A program made the position numbers and the translations under genes. From Opitutia bacterium (GTDB lineage Bacteria; Verrucomicrobiota; Verrucomicrobiia; Opitutales; UBA953): DNA of 64,000 nt. The notes beneath the pieces were generated by a model, which was not told where the DNA came from, did not search any database, and was given only the letters and a program-made list of their open reading frames with translations. Position 1 is the first letter of the stretch. Each line of letters opens with the position of its first letter. Below, one piece after another: positions 17,678-27,312 of the stretch. The DNA lies in NCBI GenBank assembly GCA_947470855.1, contig CANIUQ010000002.1:49953-113952 (forward strand), read 5' to 3'.

Positions 17678-19169
17678 CTTTCTCATCGAGGAAGCGAACG
17701 ACTTCGTCTTCAGACAGACGCACCTGTTCTAAGGTGTCGCGATGACGAACCGTGACACCCGCTCCCTTTTCGATGGTTTCAAAATCGATGGTGATTCCGT
17801 AAGGCGTGCCAATTTCATCCTGACGGCGATAACGGCGACCAATAGCACCCGACGCATCGTAAAAGACGTTGAAACGCTTCTTGAGACGACGGTAAAGCGC
17901 CTCCGCCCGCTCAACAATTTCGGGCTTATTTTTCACCAAGGGGAAGACAGCAGCCTTGTAAGGAGCTACTCGAGCGGGCAAGCGAAGAACAATCCGCTTT
18001 TCGCCCTCAACTTCTTCTTCGTGATAAGCCGTAGTCAGAAGAGCAAGGAACACGCGATCCACGCCCACCGAAGGCTCAATCACATGAGGAATAAAACGGG
18101 CCTTCGTCGATTCATCAAACCAGTCCATTTTTTGTCCCGACACTTGACTGTGTTGTGTTAAATCGAAATCACCTCGAGCAGCAACCCCTTGCAACTCTTG
18201 CACACCAAAGGGAAACTCAAACATGATATCGGTAGTCCCCTTAGAATAATGTGCTAACTTTTCTTGCGGGTGAGGATAGAGAGAAAGCTTGTCGCGAGGA
18301 ATGCCGATAGACTCGAACCAATTTAAGCAACCCTCAATCCATTCACGGTGGGCTGTCTTCCAGTCGGCCGCAGGAGAAATAAAATATTCAATCTCCATTT
18401 GCTCAAATTCCCGCGAACGGAAAATGAAGTTTCGCGGATTAATTTCGTTACGAAAAGCTTTCCCCATTTGGGCAATACCAAAAGGTAATTTTACCCGACC
18501 TGTATCGACGACATTTTTAAAATTGATAAAAATTCCTTGTGCGGTCTCAGGGCGTAAGTAGGCAACCGCCGAGGCATCCTGCATCGCGCCGACATAAGTT
18601 TGGAACATCATGTTAAACGAGCGCGGAGGCGTCAGTGAACCAGGCTTCCCGGTGGCAGGAGATGGAATCAGGGCGTATTGTGCCTCAGTCGCTTGAGTGT
18701 AATCCTTAAGCTGAATAGGCTCGAGCGCACCCTGCCTAGCCAACTTGCGCTTTAATTCTTGAGCCAATTCTTCGGCCTTCGTCTGCATCGATTCGTCTTC
18801 CAAGACTGAAACATACCCAATGGTTTCACTGGCTACGATAACAGGAGCGAAGAAGAGCTGGTCGGCGCGGTAGCGCATCTTGGACTCCTTACAGTCTACC
18901 AATGGATCGGTGAAATTATCGATGTGACCCGAGGCCTTCCACGTTGTCGGATGGTGAATGATCGTTGAATCCAGTCCCACAATATCATCGCGGCGATGCA
19001 CAAAGTCCTGCCACCAAGCCTGTTTGATATTATTTTTAAGTTCTGCCCCTAAAGGACCGTAGTCAAAAAATCCATTGAGACCGCCGTAGATTTCGGAGGA
19101 TGAAAAAACAAACCCGCGACGCTTGCACAGGTTAATAATTGATTCCATTTTATCGGTAGGAGCAGCCAT
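17661..19169 (-). CDS. glyS: Glycyl-tRNA synthetase, single-chain (alpha2) type
   Basis: Class II synthetase of the alpha2 form. It has the GlyRS-specific start [31 protein letters not shown], the RPETAQGIF motif, motif 2 around [25 protein letters not shown], and the C-terminal anticodon-binding domain (about 405-500, [12 protein letters not shown]). It has 502 residues; the insertion is moderate. This type differs from the tetrameric glyQ/glyS enzyme of E. coli. Its 3' end overlaps the convergent MurU-AmgK gene by 17 nt. The 56 nt between this gene and the MCE gene upstream hold no terminator that I can see. Confidence 0.96.
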   Translation of the reverse strand: MAAPTDKMESIINLCKRRGFVFSSSEIYGGLNGFFDYGPLGAELKNNIKQAWWQDFVHRRDDIVGLDSTIIHHPTTWKASGHIDNFTDPLVDCKESKMRYRADQLFFAPVIVASETIGYVSVLEDESMQTKAEELAQELKRKLARQGALEPIQLKDYTQATEAQYALIPSPATGKPGSLTPPRSFNMMFQTYVGAMQDASAVAYLRPETAQGIFINFKNVVDTGRVKLPFGIAQMGKAFRNEINPRNFIFRSREFEQMEIEYFISPAADWKTAHREWIEGCLNWFESIGIPRDKLSLYPHPQEKLAHYSKGTTDIMFEFPFGVQELQGVAARGDFDLTQHSQVSGQKMDWFDESTKARFIPHVIEPSVGVDRVFLALLTTAYHEEEVEGEKRIVLRLPARVAPYKAAVFPLVKNKPEIVERAEALYRRLKKRFNVFYDASGAIGRRYRRQDEIGTPYGITIDFETIEKGAGVTVRHRDTLEQVRLSEDEVVRFLDEKVNGLV

Positions 19170-19225
19170 AAAGTTGATAGGTTACTCCAATACGATTGCA
19201 CAGGGATAAGGTGCAAGCCTGTTCC

Positions 19226-20161
19226 CTACTCGTGCTGGGGTTCGGTAGTCAGACTGCGGGTTTTAGCCGTCCATTCTTTGGCAACCCGCGAAACCGCTTG
19301 CATAATCCCCGTGAAGTCACCGACCGACTCAGACAATTTCGTCTGCGAATCTTCTAAAGTTATCGCTAAACCTTCCAAGGAAGTCTGTGCTTCTTGAATC
19401 GACTGATGCAAATCGGCCAGAGCTTGAGGATTCCACTGTTGATTCGCTCTATCAGAGGCACGACGCAGGCTGGCACAGGCATCAGCCAAACGATGTACTT
19501 TTTCTTCCAGTCGAGATTCCTCTGTTGCTCGTAAAATCTCCGTTGTTTTTAAAACCATCTTTTGCGAAAACTCCGCCGCAAAAGCAGGATCAGTCTTCTC
19601 GTAGAAAAACGAAAGACTCTGATCTAAATCACGCGCCACCAGACCTAAATCGCGTTGATTAAATCGTCCTAGTTCTTTGACGATTCGCTCCGTAGCTCTT
19701 TGCAATGTAACACCTGTTGCTGGAATTTCATTGGACTTAAGCGAGGCAGGCAATGGATCTGTTTCATCCCAATAGAGCTCGACCTGCAATAAACCCGAGG
19801 CGGGACTCACGGCCACCAACTGAGCTCGCAGTCCAGCGGCTACTTCATTTTTTATATTCTGAGATTGGAGACGAAGAACTAAACCTCGGTCGGCGATGTT
19901 TTCAGGATTAAGAGACAAGGTTACTTGAGGACGAACTTCACCTTGCTCATCCAAAGACAAACCGATTGTGGAAACCTGTCCTACTAAAACACCTTTCAAA
20001 CGGACAGGAGACCCCTCAGCAATGCCATGAATGGAAAAAGGGGGACGGAAAACGACTTCGACAAGTGGCGCCGACCAAGTCCGCCACCACAACCAAGCAG
20101 AGACCCCCAAAGTCACCACCAAGATGACCAAGAGTGTGGCTCCAACTCGACGTTGATTCAT
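19226..20161 (-). CDS. MCE/MlaD-domain protein, membrane-anchored
   Basis: 311 residues. One N-terminal transmembrane helix (about 9-27, LLVILVVTLGVSAWLW) and one MCE domain (about 36-120), including GSPVRLKGVLVGQVSTIGL. The remaining residues (about 160-300) are helical with coiled-coil character. MCE proteins form hexameric rings that carry lipids between inner and outer membranes (MlaD, PqiB, YebT). The usual MlaE permease and MlaF ATPase genes are not next to it. It overlaps pheA by 4 nt (ATGA-type) and is the last gene of scpB-pheA-MCE, so the partners must be elsewhere. Confidence 0.85.
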   Translation of the reverse strand: MNQRRVGATLLVILVVTLGVSAWLWWRTWSAPLVEVVFRPPFSIHGIAEGSPVRLKGVLVGQVSTIGLSLDEQGEVRPQVTLSLNPENIADRGLVLRLQSQNIKNEVAAGLRAQLVAVSPASGLLQVELYWDETDPLPASLKSNEIPATGVTLQRATERIVKELGRFNQRDLGLVARDLDQSLSFFYEKTDPAFAAEFSQKMVLKTTEILRATEESRLEEKVHRLADACASLRRASDRANQQWNPQALADLHQSIQEAQTSLEGLAITLEDSQTKLSESVGDFTGIMQAVSRVAKEWTAKTRSLTTEPQHE

Positions 20162-21225
20162 CCGGCAGACTGAGGATAACTACCAAGCCATTTTACCACT
20201 TCACATCGTCCTTTCAAAGCGGCCACTGCTTCTTGCACTGCAGGCGTTTCCCAGTGACCAGGAAAATCGATAAAGAATTGATATTCCCAAGCTCGTCGAC
20301 GACTGGGACGCGATTCAATGCGAATCAAATTGATACCCCTTTCAGAGAATGAACTTAGTGCAGATTGCAACGCTCCCGGTTCATGCTTTAAGGTCAAAAC
20401 CACACTGGTGACTTCTTCTTTAGCTCCAGGTGGATTAGCCGTCGCACCGATGACAAAGAAGCGCGTCGCATTATCACGACGATCCTGAATACCACGGGCC
20501 AAAATAGGTACGCCACGCGACTCAGCTGCCGAAGCGGAAGCGACCGCTGCACTTCCTTTTGGTTCGCGCAGAACTTGTTCAACCGCTGCCGCAGTGCTTT
20601 CAGTTTCCACCAAAGAAGCCTGAGGTAGATGACGAGAAATCCAGCCGCGACATTGAGCCAGAGCGATATCTTTTGATAGAACTCTTCTCACCTCATTCAA
20701 AGGTCCAGCACCAACCAAACACTGCTCCACCGATAGCGTTACTTGAGCAACGACCTTCAATTCAGACTCGGCCAGCAAATCAAGGGAGTGACTAACGACA
20801 CCTTCTGTTGAATTCTCCACAGGAACAACGCCATAAGAGGCTTCCCCTGATTCAACCGCTGCAAAAATATCAGCGATGGTTCGCATGGGCAATGCTGGCA
20901 CGCTCGAACCAAAAGCACGAATCTCAGCTTGTTGGGTGAAAGAGCCCTCGGGTCCAAGATAGGCAACGGGTTTTGCCATTTGTGCACCGATGGAGAGTGA
21001 TATAATTTCCCGAAAGATAGACCGAATGCCAGAGGCAGGTAAACTCGGAGCGGCCTCGACCAAAGCCCGCAGAACCTGTTCTTCTCGTTGCGGAGCATAA
21101 ACGGGGGCTCCTGCTCTCAATTTTGCTTCGCCGATAGCACGAGCGACTTGTAAACGTTCACCGAGAAGACGGAGAATCTCTCGGTCAATACGGTCAACCG
21201 TGCGGCGATGTTCGTCTAAGCTCAT
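20158..21225 (-). CDS. pheA: Bifunctional chorismate mutase / prephenate dehydratase (P-protein)
   Basis: 355 residues. AroQ chorismate mutase (about 1-85: DEHRRTVDRIDREILRLLGER, then the GEAK turn), then prephenate dehydratase (about 90-270: VAYLGPEGSFTQQA, the GVVPVENSTEG block, NATRFFVIG) and a C-terminal ACT domain (about 280-350: LKHEPGALQSALSSF and NLIRIESRP) that normally binds phenylalanine for feedback control. The chain makes phenylpyruvate from chorismate. It overlaps both neighbours by 4 nt, so scpB-pheA-MCE is translationally coupled. Confidence 0.95.
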   Translation of the reverse strand: MSLDEHRRTVDRIDREILRLLGERLQVARAIGEAKLRAGAPVYAPQREEQVLRALVEAAPSLPASGIRSIFREIISLSIGAQMAKPVAYLGPEGSFTQQAEIRAFGSSVPALPMRTIADIFAAVESGEASYGVVPVENSTEGVVSHSLDLLAESELKVVAQVTLSVEQCLVGAGPLNEVRRVLSKDIALAQCRGWISRHLPQASLVETESTAAAVEQVLREPKGSAAVASASAAESRGVPILARGIQDRRDNATRFFVIGATANPPGAKEEVTSVVLTLKHEPGALQSALSSFSERGINLIRIESRPSRRRAWEYQFFIDFPGHWETPAVQEAVAALKGRCEVVKWLGSYPQSAG

Positions 21226-21992
21226 GCAGAAGGTGATTCAGGTTGAGAGGCGGTGGCAGAGGATTGATCTTCCAAGGGTAGCCCAACCTCAGCATCACCC
21301 ACCGTTACAGGTGCAGTGGCTCGAGTAATCCACTCCGTGATTTGAGCAGGCGATAAAACATCTGAAGCAGGCAGCTCACCCAGAGAACGAAGACCAGTGA
21401 AATCAAGGAACTTATCCGTGGTACCGTATTGAATGGGACGACCTGGTAAATCCGCTCGACCAGTCACGGCGACCAATTCCAATTCCATCAAACGATTCAA
21501 AGCGCTATCAATGGAAACTCCCCGAATCGCTTCCATTTCAGCTCGAGTCACAGGCTGACGATAAGCCACAATCGAAAGCGTTTCCAAAGCTGCGGCACTT
21601 AAACGTTGAGGACGTGGCTCACCACGTAGCAAGCGAACCCAATCGGCATAGGCAGGCGAAATAACCAAACGAAAACCTTCTGGGCCTTGCAAAATCCGAC
21701 ATGCGTCGTTGGATTCTCGCATCTCAGATTCGAGAGCATCCACCGCTTCACGAATTTGCGTTGCCGTTAACAGCGTTGGCACCTGATTGATAATGTCCTG
21801 TATCACTTCTTGCACCGGTTGAGGTGAAGGAAGAGAGACATCCGCAGGAGTAGAGACAGAACGCTCCTCAGCACTTTCTGAAGACAATTGTGCATGATAG
21901 CGTTGCACAACTTTTTGTATGTCCTTGATAGACACCGCTTCCGAGGTGGAAAAGAGGAGTGCTTTTATAATCTTCTTAAGGTTGAATTCCAC
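21222..21992 (-). CDS. scpB: Segregation and condensation protein B
   Basis: Partner of ScpA and Smc in chromosome condensation. The conserved second winged-helix block is plain: RLSAAALETLSIVAYRQPVTRAEME, IRGVSIDSALNRLMELELV and GRPIQYGTTDKFLDFTGL. It starts at a GTG (21992), giving 256 residues, longer than the usual 180-200. The first winged helix appears split by an inserted Ser/Glu/Pro-rich piece (about residues 33-62), and there is a loose acidic tail. scpA is not adjacent. It starts 108 bp from the divergent ilvD. Confidence 0.88.
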   Translation of the reverse strand: MEFNLKKIIKALLFSTSEAVSIKDIQKVVQRYHAQLSSESAEERSVSTPADVSLPSPQPVQEVIQDIINQVPTLLTATQIREAVDALESEMRESNDACRILQGPEGFRLVISPAYADWVRLLRGEPRPQRLSAAALETLSIVAYRQPVTRAEMEAIRGVSIDSALNRLMELELVAVTGRADLPGRPIQYGTTDKFLDFTGLRSLGELPASDVLSPAQITEWITRATAPVTVGDAEVGLPLEDQSSATASQPESPSA

Positions 21993-22100
21993 AGAAAAAA
22001 GGTCTTAAAGGAGGGTGTATAGGTGGAGTCGATAGAAATACCGGCTCAACATCCTTATTAGAGGTCTACCCCTCACTGACAACCGCAGACTTTTCACACC

Positions 22101-23789
22101 ATGCCTGACCAAAATTCCTCTCGCCAATTCTCCAGTCTCGTCGTGGACGGAGCGAATCGAGCACCTAGCCGAGCCATGCTTAGAGCGGTCGGCTTTACCG
22201 ATGCTGATTTTTCCAAGGCGGTCGTTGGCATCGCCTCAACCTGGTCAATGGTAACCCCATGTAACATGCACATTGACCGCTTGGCTAAAGAGGCAGCCAA
22301 GGGGGCTAATGAAGCGGGTGGTAAATCGATTATTTTTGGAACCATGACCGTTTCCGATGGCATCTCCATGGGCACTCCAGGCATGCGTTATTCCCTTGTT
22401 TCTCGTGAAATTATTGCTGATTCGATTGAAGCTGTCGCTGGAGCAGAAGGGTTCGACGGTCTCGTAACCATTGGCGGATGCGATAAAAACATGCCCGCCT
22501 GTGTCATCGCGATGGCTCGCCTGAATCGACCCTCCGTATTTGTTTACGGTGGCACCATCGTTCCCGGCCTGCATCGCGGTCAACCCGCTGACATCGTTAC
22601 GGTTTTTGAAGCTGTTGGAAAACATGCCGCCAAGCAGATTGACGATAAGGAATTAAAAGAAATCGAAACCTGCTCGATTCCAGGAGAGGGCTCATGTGGT
22701 GGCATGTACACCGCCAACACAATGGCTTCAGCCATTGAGGCCTTGGGCCTTAGCCTACCTGATAGTTCTGCACAATTAGCAAATTCTAAGGATAAAATGG
22801 CTGACTGTGATCGGGCCGGAAAAGCCGTCATGGAATTATTAAAGAAAAATATTCGCCCCTTAGACATTCTGACTAAGGAAGCCTTTGAAAATGCCATCAC
22901 CGTGGTCATTGCTTTGGGTGGCTCGACGAATGCAGTCATGCACCTCATTGCCATGGGCCACTCGGCCGGGGTAAAAGTGACGCTCGAAGACTTTGAACGC
23001 ATCGGCAAAAAAGTGCCCGTGCTTTGCGATCTCAAGCCAAGCGGAAAATACAACATGGCTCACTTTGTTCGTATTGGGGGGCTTCAACCACTTCTCAAAA
23101 TGTTACTCGATGCTGGTTTACTTCACGGCCATTGTCTTACTGTAACAGGCAAGACTGTCGCAGAAAACTTAGCTACTGTTAAACCTTACAGTAAGGACCA
23201 AGATGTGGTTCGACCCTTCTCCAATCCTGTAAAAGCTGACAGCCACTTGCGTATCCTGCGTGGTAACCTGGCTCCCGAAGGAGCCGTTGCGAAAATTTCT
23301 GGCAAAGAAGGAAACAGCTTTACGGGTAAAGCGATTGTTTACGAGTCGGAGGAAGAATCCCTCCAGGGTATTCTCAATGGTGAAGTCAAAGACGGAAACG
23401 TCATCGTTATTCGCAATGAAGGTCCTCGCGGTGGACCAGGCATGCGCGAAATGCTTGGACCCACGAGTGCAGTTATGGGCAAGGGAATTGGTAAAACCGT
23501 CGCTCTTATTACCGATGGAAGATTCTCGGGTGGTAGCCACGGTTTCGTGGTTGGACATATCACGCCCGAAGCCGCCGTGGGGGGAGTCATTGCCGTCGTC
23601 AAGAATGGCGACACCATCACGATTGATTCGATCAAAAACGAAATTATCCTCGGAGTACCTGCCGAAGAAATCAGCGAACGTCTGAAGTCTTGGAAGCCAA
23701 AACCCTGCAAGGAGAAGCGTGGGGTTCTTGCGAAATACGCTAAATGCGTATCCTCGGCTTCTAAAGGTGCCATCACCGATGGTGACTAA
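22101..23789 (+). CDS. ilvD: Dihydroxy-acid dehydratase
   Basis: Iron-sulfur dehydratase making 2-keto acids for valine, isoleucine and coenzyme A synthesis. All three cluster cysteines are present: C54 (TPCNMHID), C127 (GGCDKNMPAC) and C199 (GEGSCGGMYTANTM), typical of the [2Fe-2S] form. Also seen: PGMRYSLVSRE, LGGSTNAVMHL and ITDGRFSGGSHGFVVGHITPEA. It has 562 residues, full length. ATG follows GACTTTTCACACC with no SD. It is 65 nt ahead of pgi; no other branched-chain genes lie nearby. Confidence 0.97.
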   Translation: MPDQNSSRQFSSLVVDGANRAPSRAMLRAVGFTDADFSKAVVGIASTWSMVTPCNMHIDRLAKEAAKGANEAGGKSIIFGTMTVSDGISMGTPGMRYSLVSREIIADSIEAVAGAEGFDGLVTIGGCDKNMPACVIAMARLNRPSVFVYGGTIVPGLHRGQPADIVTVFEAVGKHAAKQIDDKELKEIETCSIPGEGSCGGMYTANTMASAIEALGLSLPDSSAQLANSKDKMADCDRAGKAVMELLKKNIRPLDILTKEAFENAITVVIALGGSTNAVMHLIAMGHSAGVKVTLEDFERIGKKVPVLCDLKPSGKYNMAHFVRIGGLQPLLKMLLDAGLLHGHCLTVTGKTVAENLATVKPYSKDQDVVRPFSNPVKADSHLRILRGNLAPEGAVAKISGKEGNSFTGKAIVYESEEESLQGILNGEVKDGNVIVIRNEGPRGGPGMREMLGPTSAVMGKGIGKTVALITDGRFSGGSHGFVVGHITPEAAVGGVIAVVKNGDTITIDSIKNEIILGVPAEEISERLKSWKPKPCKEKRGVLAKYAKCVSSASKGAITDGD

Positions 23790-23854
23790 AGTATCTCGAC
23801 GTTAGATTTGAACAGGGTTGCCAAAGGAGATGTTCACGGCTGAATTCATAGGCC

Positions 23855-25432
23855 GTGGAAAACTCCTTCTCCCATTTTCGTCGACACCTTCTACAATTTC
23901 CCGACCAAGGGTTTTCCTTGGATTTAAGTCGCGCTCCTGCACCCACCGGATTCAGCGAAAAAATCTCCCCTGCCCTAAAGAAAGCCTTTGTGGATATGGA
24001 GGCATTAGAAAAGGGAGCCATCGCCAATCCTGATGAAAATCGTCGGGTCGGTCATTACTGGCTTCGCCATCCCGAACTGGCTCCTAATCCAGAAATCACA
24101 TCGGAGATAAAAAAATGCCTGCGCGAGATTCAAGAATTCACCCAAAAAATCCATCAAGGAAAAATTCGTGGCGCCAAGGGTCCGTTCACAGACTTACTTT
24201 GCATCGGTATTGGAGGTTCTGCACTTGGACCTCAATTTGTCTCTGATGCACTCGGTCAAACTAACGACCGCTTACGCGTACACTTTATCGACAATACCGA
24301 CCCCGATGGGATGGATCGAGTTTTCGCAACGCTACAACAAAAACTGGAAACTACCCTTGTCGTGGTGACTTCAAAATCAGGAAGCACTCCCGAACCACGA
24401 AATGGATTAATCGAAGCCACTTTGATTTGGAAAAAAGCAGGCTTAAATTTTGCCTCTCACGCTGTGGCTATCACTGGCGAAGGTAGTCAACTTGATCTGA
24501 CAGCCAAAAAAGAAAATTGGTTGGCCCGTTTTCCTATGTGGGATTGGGTGGGAGGTCGGACGAGTGAACTTGGCCCAGTCGGACTTTTACCTGCAGCCCT
24601 GCAAGGTATCGCCATTGAAGAAATGCTCGCGGGAGCCAAAGCCATGGATGAACTCACTCGCTCGCGTAACCAAGATAAAAATCCTGCCGCACAACTCGCT
24701 CTAAGTTGGTATCACCTCACAGGGGGACATGGTGAGAAAGCCATGGTGGTTCTTCCTTACAAAGATCGCCTACTCCTCTTCTCTCGCTACTTACAGCAAC
24801 TCGTCATGGAGTCTCTGGGCAAAAAATATGACCTCCAAGGCAAAGAAGTTTACCAAGGCCTAACCGTTTACGGAAATAAAGGCTCTACCGATCAGCACGC
24901 CTACATTCAACAATTGCGCGACGGCGTGAATAATTTTTTTGCCGTTTTTATTGAGGTACTTAAAGACCGCTCAGGCCCCTCTCCTGAAGTTGAGCCAGAA
25001 ACAACCTCTGGAGACTATCTCCACGCCTTCTTCTTGGGCACCCGCGAGGCCCTCAGTGAAAGCAACCGAAACAGCCTAACCATCACCCTCAATCAGGTCG
25101 ATGCGTTCTCCGTTGGACTGCTTATCGCCCTGTTCGAACGAGCGGTGGGGCTCTATGCCAGCCTCCTAGGCATCAATGCCTACCACCAGCCTGGGGTCGA
25201 GGCGGGCAAGAAAGCCGCCACCCAAACTCTAAAAATTAAGCCTCTAGCCGTTTCCGGCCTTAAAAAACGGCAGGGCCAATGGGCCAATGTGAGCCAACTA
25301 TGCGAGGAAATTGGACTTGTCGGGTCGGAGGAAGTGGTGTTCAAAGTATTACTTCATTTATCGTCCAACCCTGGGTCAGTCGAAAGACAAGACCATCAAG
25401 ATCCAGGCCACACCCTATTTAGACATCTTTAA
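23855..25432 (+). CDS. pgi: Glucose-6-phosphate isomerase
   Basis: 525 residues; converts glucose-6-P and fructose-6-P. SIS domains carry [28 protein letters not shown] and [31 protein letters not shown] and [15 protein letters not shown] hold the catalytic histidine and lysine areas. The start is the GTG at 23855: the in-frame stop at 23849 leaves no earlier choice. An AAAGGAG lies about 27 nt upstream, too far to serve this GTG. The C-terminus adds about 55 residues beyond the GVEAGK helix, as in long PGIs of PVC bacteria, by inference. Confidence 0.94.
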   Translation: MENSFSHFRRHLLQFPDQGFSLDLSRAPAPTGFSEKISPALKKAFVDMEALEKGAIANPDENRRVGHYWLRHPELAPNPEITSEIKKCLREIQEFTQKIHQGKIRGAKGPFTDLLCIGIGGSALGPQFVSDALGQTNDRLRVHFIDNTDPDGMDRVFATLQQKLETTLVVVTSKSGSTPEPRNGLIEATLIWKKAGLNFASHAVAITGEGSQLDLTAKKENWLARFPMWDWVGGRTSELGPVGLLPAALQGIAIEEMLAGAKAMDELTRSRNQDKNPAAQLALSWYHLTGGHGEKAMVVLPYKDRLLLFSRYLQQLVMESLGKKYDLQGKEVYQGLTVYGNKGSTDQHAYIQQLRDGVNNFFAVFIEVLKDRSGPSPEVEPETTSGDYLHAFFLGTREALSESNRNSLTITLNQVDAFSVGLLIALFERAVGLYASLLGINAYHQPGVEAGKKAATQTLKIKPLAVSGLKKRQGQWANVSQLCEEIGLVGSEEVVFKVLLHLSSNPGSVERQDHQDPGHTLFRHL

Positions 25433-25453
25433 TTTTTTCACTATCACTCAACA

Positions 25454-26368
25454 ATGAATAAGTCTCTCAACTTAGCCCTGCGAATCCTTGGACTGCTCGT
25501 TGCCATCGCAGCTTGTGCCTTTGCCTATCTCCTGAAAGGAAAGATTGATGCTGGGATGAGTGCTACTGCTTGGACTACAACGGATCCCGAAATTCTTGCT
25601 AATAAAGAATACGACCAGCGCATGAAGGATATTGGCAAAAACGTTAAAACCCTGCTCGAATCTAAGCGTACAAAAATTTCTGAACTCGAAGGCACCGTAA
25701 AAGATCGTGACGCCGAAATTGCGGATAAGAAAAACAAGATCGAAGCCCTCAATGCAAATGTTGCCTCACTCGAGGGTGAAAAAGCTGAACTCACTCGCAA
25801 GCGTGACGAACTCACCACGGAATTATCTGACGCCACGAGCAAGAAAGAGTCTCTCACCACAGAACTCAGTTCGGCCAAAGAAGAACTCGTGAAGGAAAAA
25901 GAAAAGTCTGCTTCGATGTTCACCAAAGAGCAATTGGACGCAGAAATTCAAAAGACCACTAAAGCCGAGGAGTCTCGTCTTTCCGTCACCCAGAAGTATA
26001 CTCAACTTTACAACTATGCTCTAAACAGCACGGGTACCAAACCTCCCTACCCACGTGATCCACTGAATGACACGACTGCTGAATCCCTTCAGGTGGAATT
26101 CGCTCCCGAAACCATCAAAACACGTATTGTCTTAGTTGATGCCGAAGTTGGTTTAGTTAGTTTCTCTGTTGGTGATTCAGGCGGTATCAAAAATCAGGCA
26201 GTCTTTAAAGTGCTTCTTAACGGTAAAGACATTGGCAAGGTCCGCGTTGAGTCAGTACAAGACAACCTTTCTACAGCACAAATTCTGGTTGATTCCAATG
26301 TAAGCGAATTCGCCAATGGCGAAGTTGTTACGCTTGAGCCTGTATCAGGAAAATTAGATAATAACTAA
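25454..26368 (+). CDS. Membrane-anchored coiled-coil protein of unknown function
   Basis: 304 residues. One N-terminal transmembrane helix (about 8-27), then a long coiled coil (about 60-170) rich in Glu/Lys heptads (ISELEGTVKDRDAEIADKK and repeats of the ELTxELS type), then a globular C-terminal domain (about 205-300). In that domain RIVLVDAEVGLVSFSVGD, then AVFKVLLNGKDIGKVRVESV, resembles the small beta domain of FlgT C-terminal type found in PVC-group surface proteins; this likeness is from memory. It lies 21 nt after pgi and 2 nt before a small lipoprotein gene. It could be a periplasmic spacer or scaffold. Confidence 0.65.
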   Translation: MNKSLNLALRILGLLVAIAACAFAYLLKGKIDAGMSATAWTTTDPEILANKEYDQRMKDIGKNVKTLLESKRTKISELEGTVKDRDAEIADKKNKIEALNANVASLEGEKAELTRKRDELTTELSDATSKKESLTTELSSAKEELVKEKEKSASMFTKEQLDAEIQKTTKAEESRLSVTQKYTQLYNYALNSTGTKPPYPRDPLNDTTAESLQVEFAPETIKTRIVLVDAEVGLVSFSVGDSGGIKNQAVFKVLLNGKDIGKVRVESVQDNLSTAQILVDSNVSEFANGEVVTLEPVSGKLDNN

Positions 26369-26370
26369 TC

Positions 26371-26538
26371 GTGCGCCTTCTTTTCGCCATCGCTCTGACC
26401 TTTGCCCTAATAGGCTTAACGGGTTGTGAGACTACGGAAAAGCCTGCTGATTCCACACTCCCGCAATCCCAGCCTGCTTCTTGGCAAGGCGGGATTCCAG
26501 GAATGAGCGGAATGCAATCTGGTCCAGGCTATCGCTAA
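26371..26538 (+). CDS. Small lipoprotein, 55 residues
   Basis: Starts at a GTG 2 nt after the coiled-coil gene stop. The N-terminus MRLLFAIALTFALIGLTGC ends in a perfect lipobox LTGC, so the mature protein would be about 36 residues bound by lipid at its cysteine. The rest is low-complexity (Gln, Ser, Pro, Gly) with no known domain. Its TAA overlaps the rsmI ATG by one base (TAATG), so the chain coiled-coil gene, lipoprotein and rsmI is tightly coupled. Non-Asp at position +2 (Glu) suggests outer-membrane sorting where the E. coli rule applies. Confidence 0.72.
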   Translation: MRLLFAIALTFALIGLTGCETTEKPADSTLPQSQPASWQGGIPGMSGMQSGPGYR

Positions 26539-27266
26539 TGGTTAAAAACGGTCCAGACGAACCCGGTCCGAACCGCGGTACGTCCGGTCGTTTAATCATC
26601 GTTGCCAGTCCAATTGGCAATTTAGGCGACATCACTGAGCGAGTTAAAAAGGAACTCGCTCAATGTGATTTAATCGCCTGTGAGGACACTCGCATCACCG
26701 GCGGACTTCTACGTCATCTCGGCCTTACCAAGCCAATGGTAAATTACCATGAGCACAACGAAAAGGAAGTGGCGGTTGAATTGGCCGATAAAATTTCCGC
26801 TGGTTTAACTGTCGCTCTCGTAACCGATGCCGGCACGCCAGGGATTAGCGATCCAGGATTTCGCATTACTCGTGAATGTCAGAAGAGAAAACTAATTCTC
26901 ACCCCCCTTCCCGGGCCATGTGCCATTGTCACTTTACTATCTGCTTCAGGACTACCCACCAATGCCTTTCGCTTCGTTGGCTTTTTAGCTCCCAAATCAG
27001 CCGCTCGTCGAAGATTTCTTGAATCCGCTCTTTCGGCCGAGGAGACCATTGTGCTGCATGAATCCTGTCACCGTATTAGTGATTTTTTAGATGAAATGCT
27101 GGAAATTTTAGGACCTCAGCGCGTGGTCTGCATCGGCAGGGAGTTAACGAAACTCCATGAAACCATTCGCACAGGACCACTCGGAGAACTTGTACCCGCA
27201 CTGAAAAAGGGTTCGCTAAAAGGTGAATTCACCGTGGCAATTGGCCCTTCCGACTTCACCCTCTGA
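26538..27266 (+). CDS. rsmI: 16S rRNA (cytidine1402-2'-O)-methyltransferase
   Basis: SAM-dependent enzyme of the tetrapyrrole-methylase fold that adds the 2'-O-methyl group on C1402 in the ribosomal P site. Motifs: IIVASPIGNLGDITERV, CEDTRITGGLL, YHEHNE and ALVTDAGTPGISDPGFR, PGPCAIVTLLSASGLP. The frame is open from 26481, but the ATG at 26538 overlapping the lipoprotein stop gives 242 residues. A disordered N-terminal tail (about 16 residues) precedes the core. rsmH is not nearby. Confidence 0.94.
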   Translation: MVKNGPDEPGPNRGTSGRLIIVASPIGNLGDITERVKKELAQCDLIACEDTRITGGLLRHLGLTKPMVNYHEHNEKEVAVELADKISAGLTVALVTDAGTPGISDPGFRITRECQKRKLILTPLPGPCAIVTLLSASGLPTNAFRFVGFLAPKSAARRRFLESALSAEETIVLHESCHRISDFLDEMLEILGPQRVVCIGRELTKLHETIRTGPLGELVPALKKGSLKGEFTVAIGPSDFTL

Positions 27267-27312
27267 GGCATACAGGTTGACGATGGGTCGGGTTCGGTGA
27301 CAAAGTAGTTCG

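Noticed and set aside
22580..23056. A 158-codon open frame antisense to ilvD
   Set aside because: Shadow of ilvD codons; the ilvD reading has all catalytic cysteines.
23822..23829. AAAGGAG as the pgi ribosome-binding site
   Set aside because: About 25 nt from the only possible pgi start (GTG at 23855), with an in-frame stop between.
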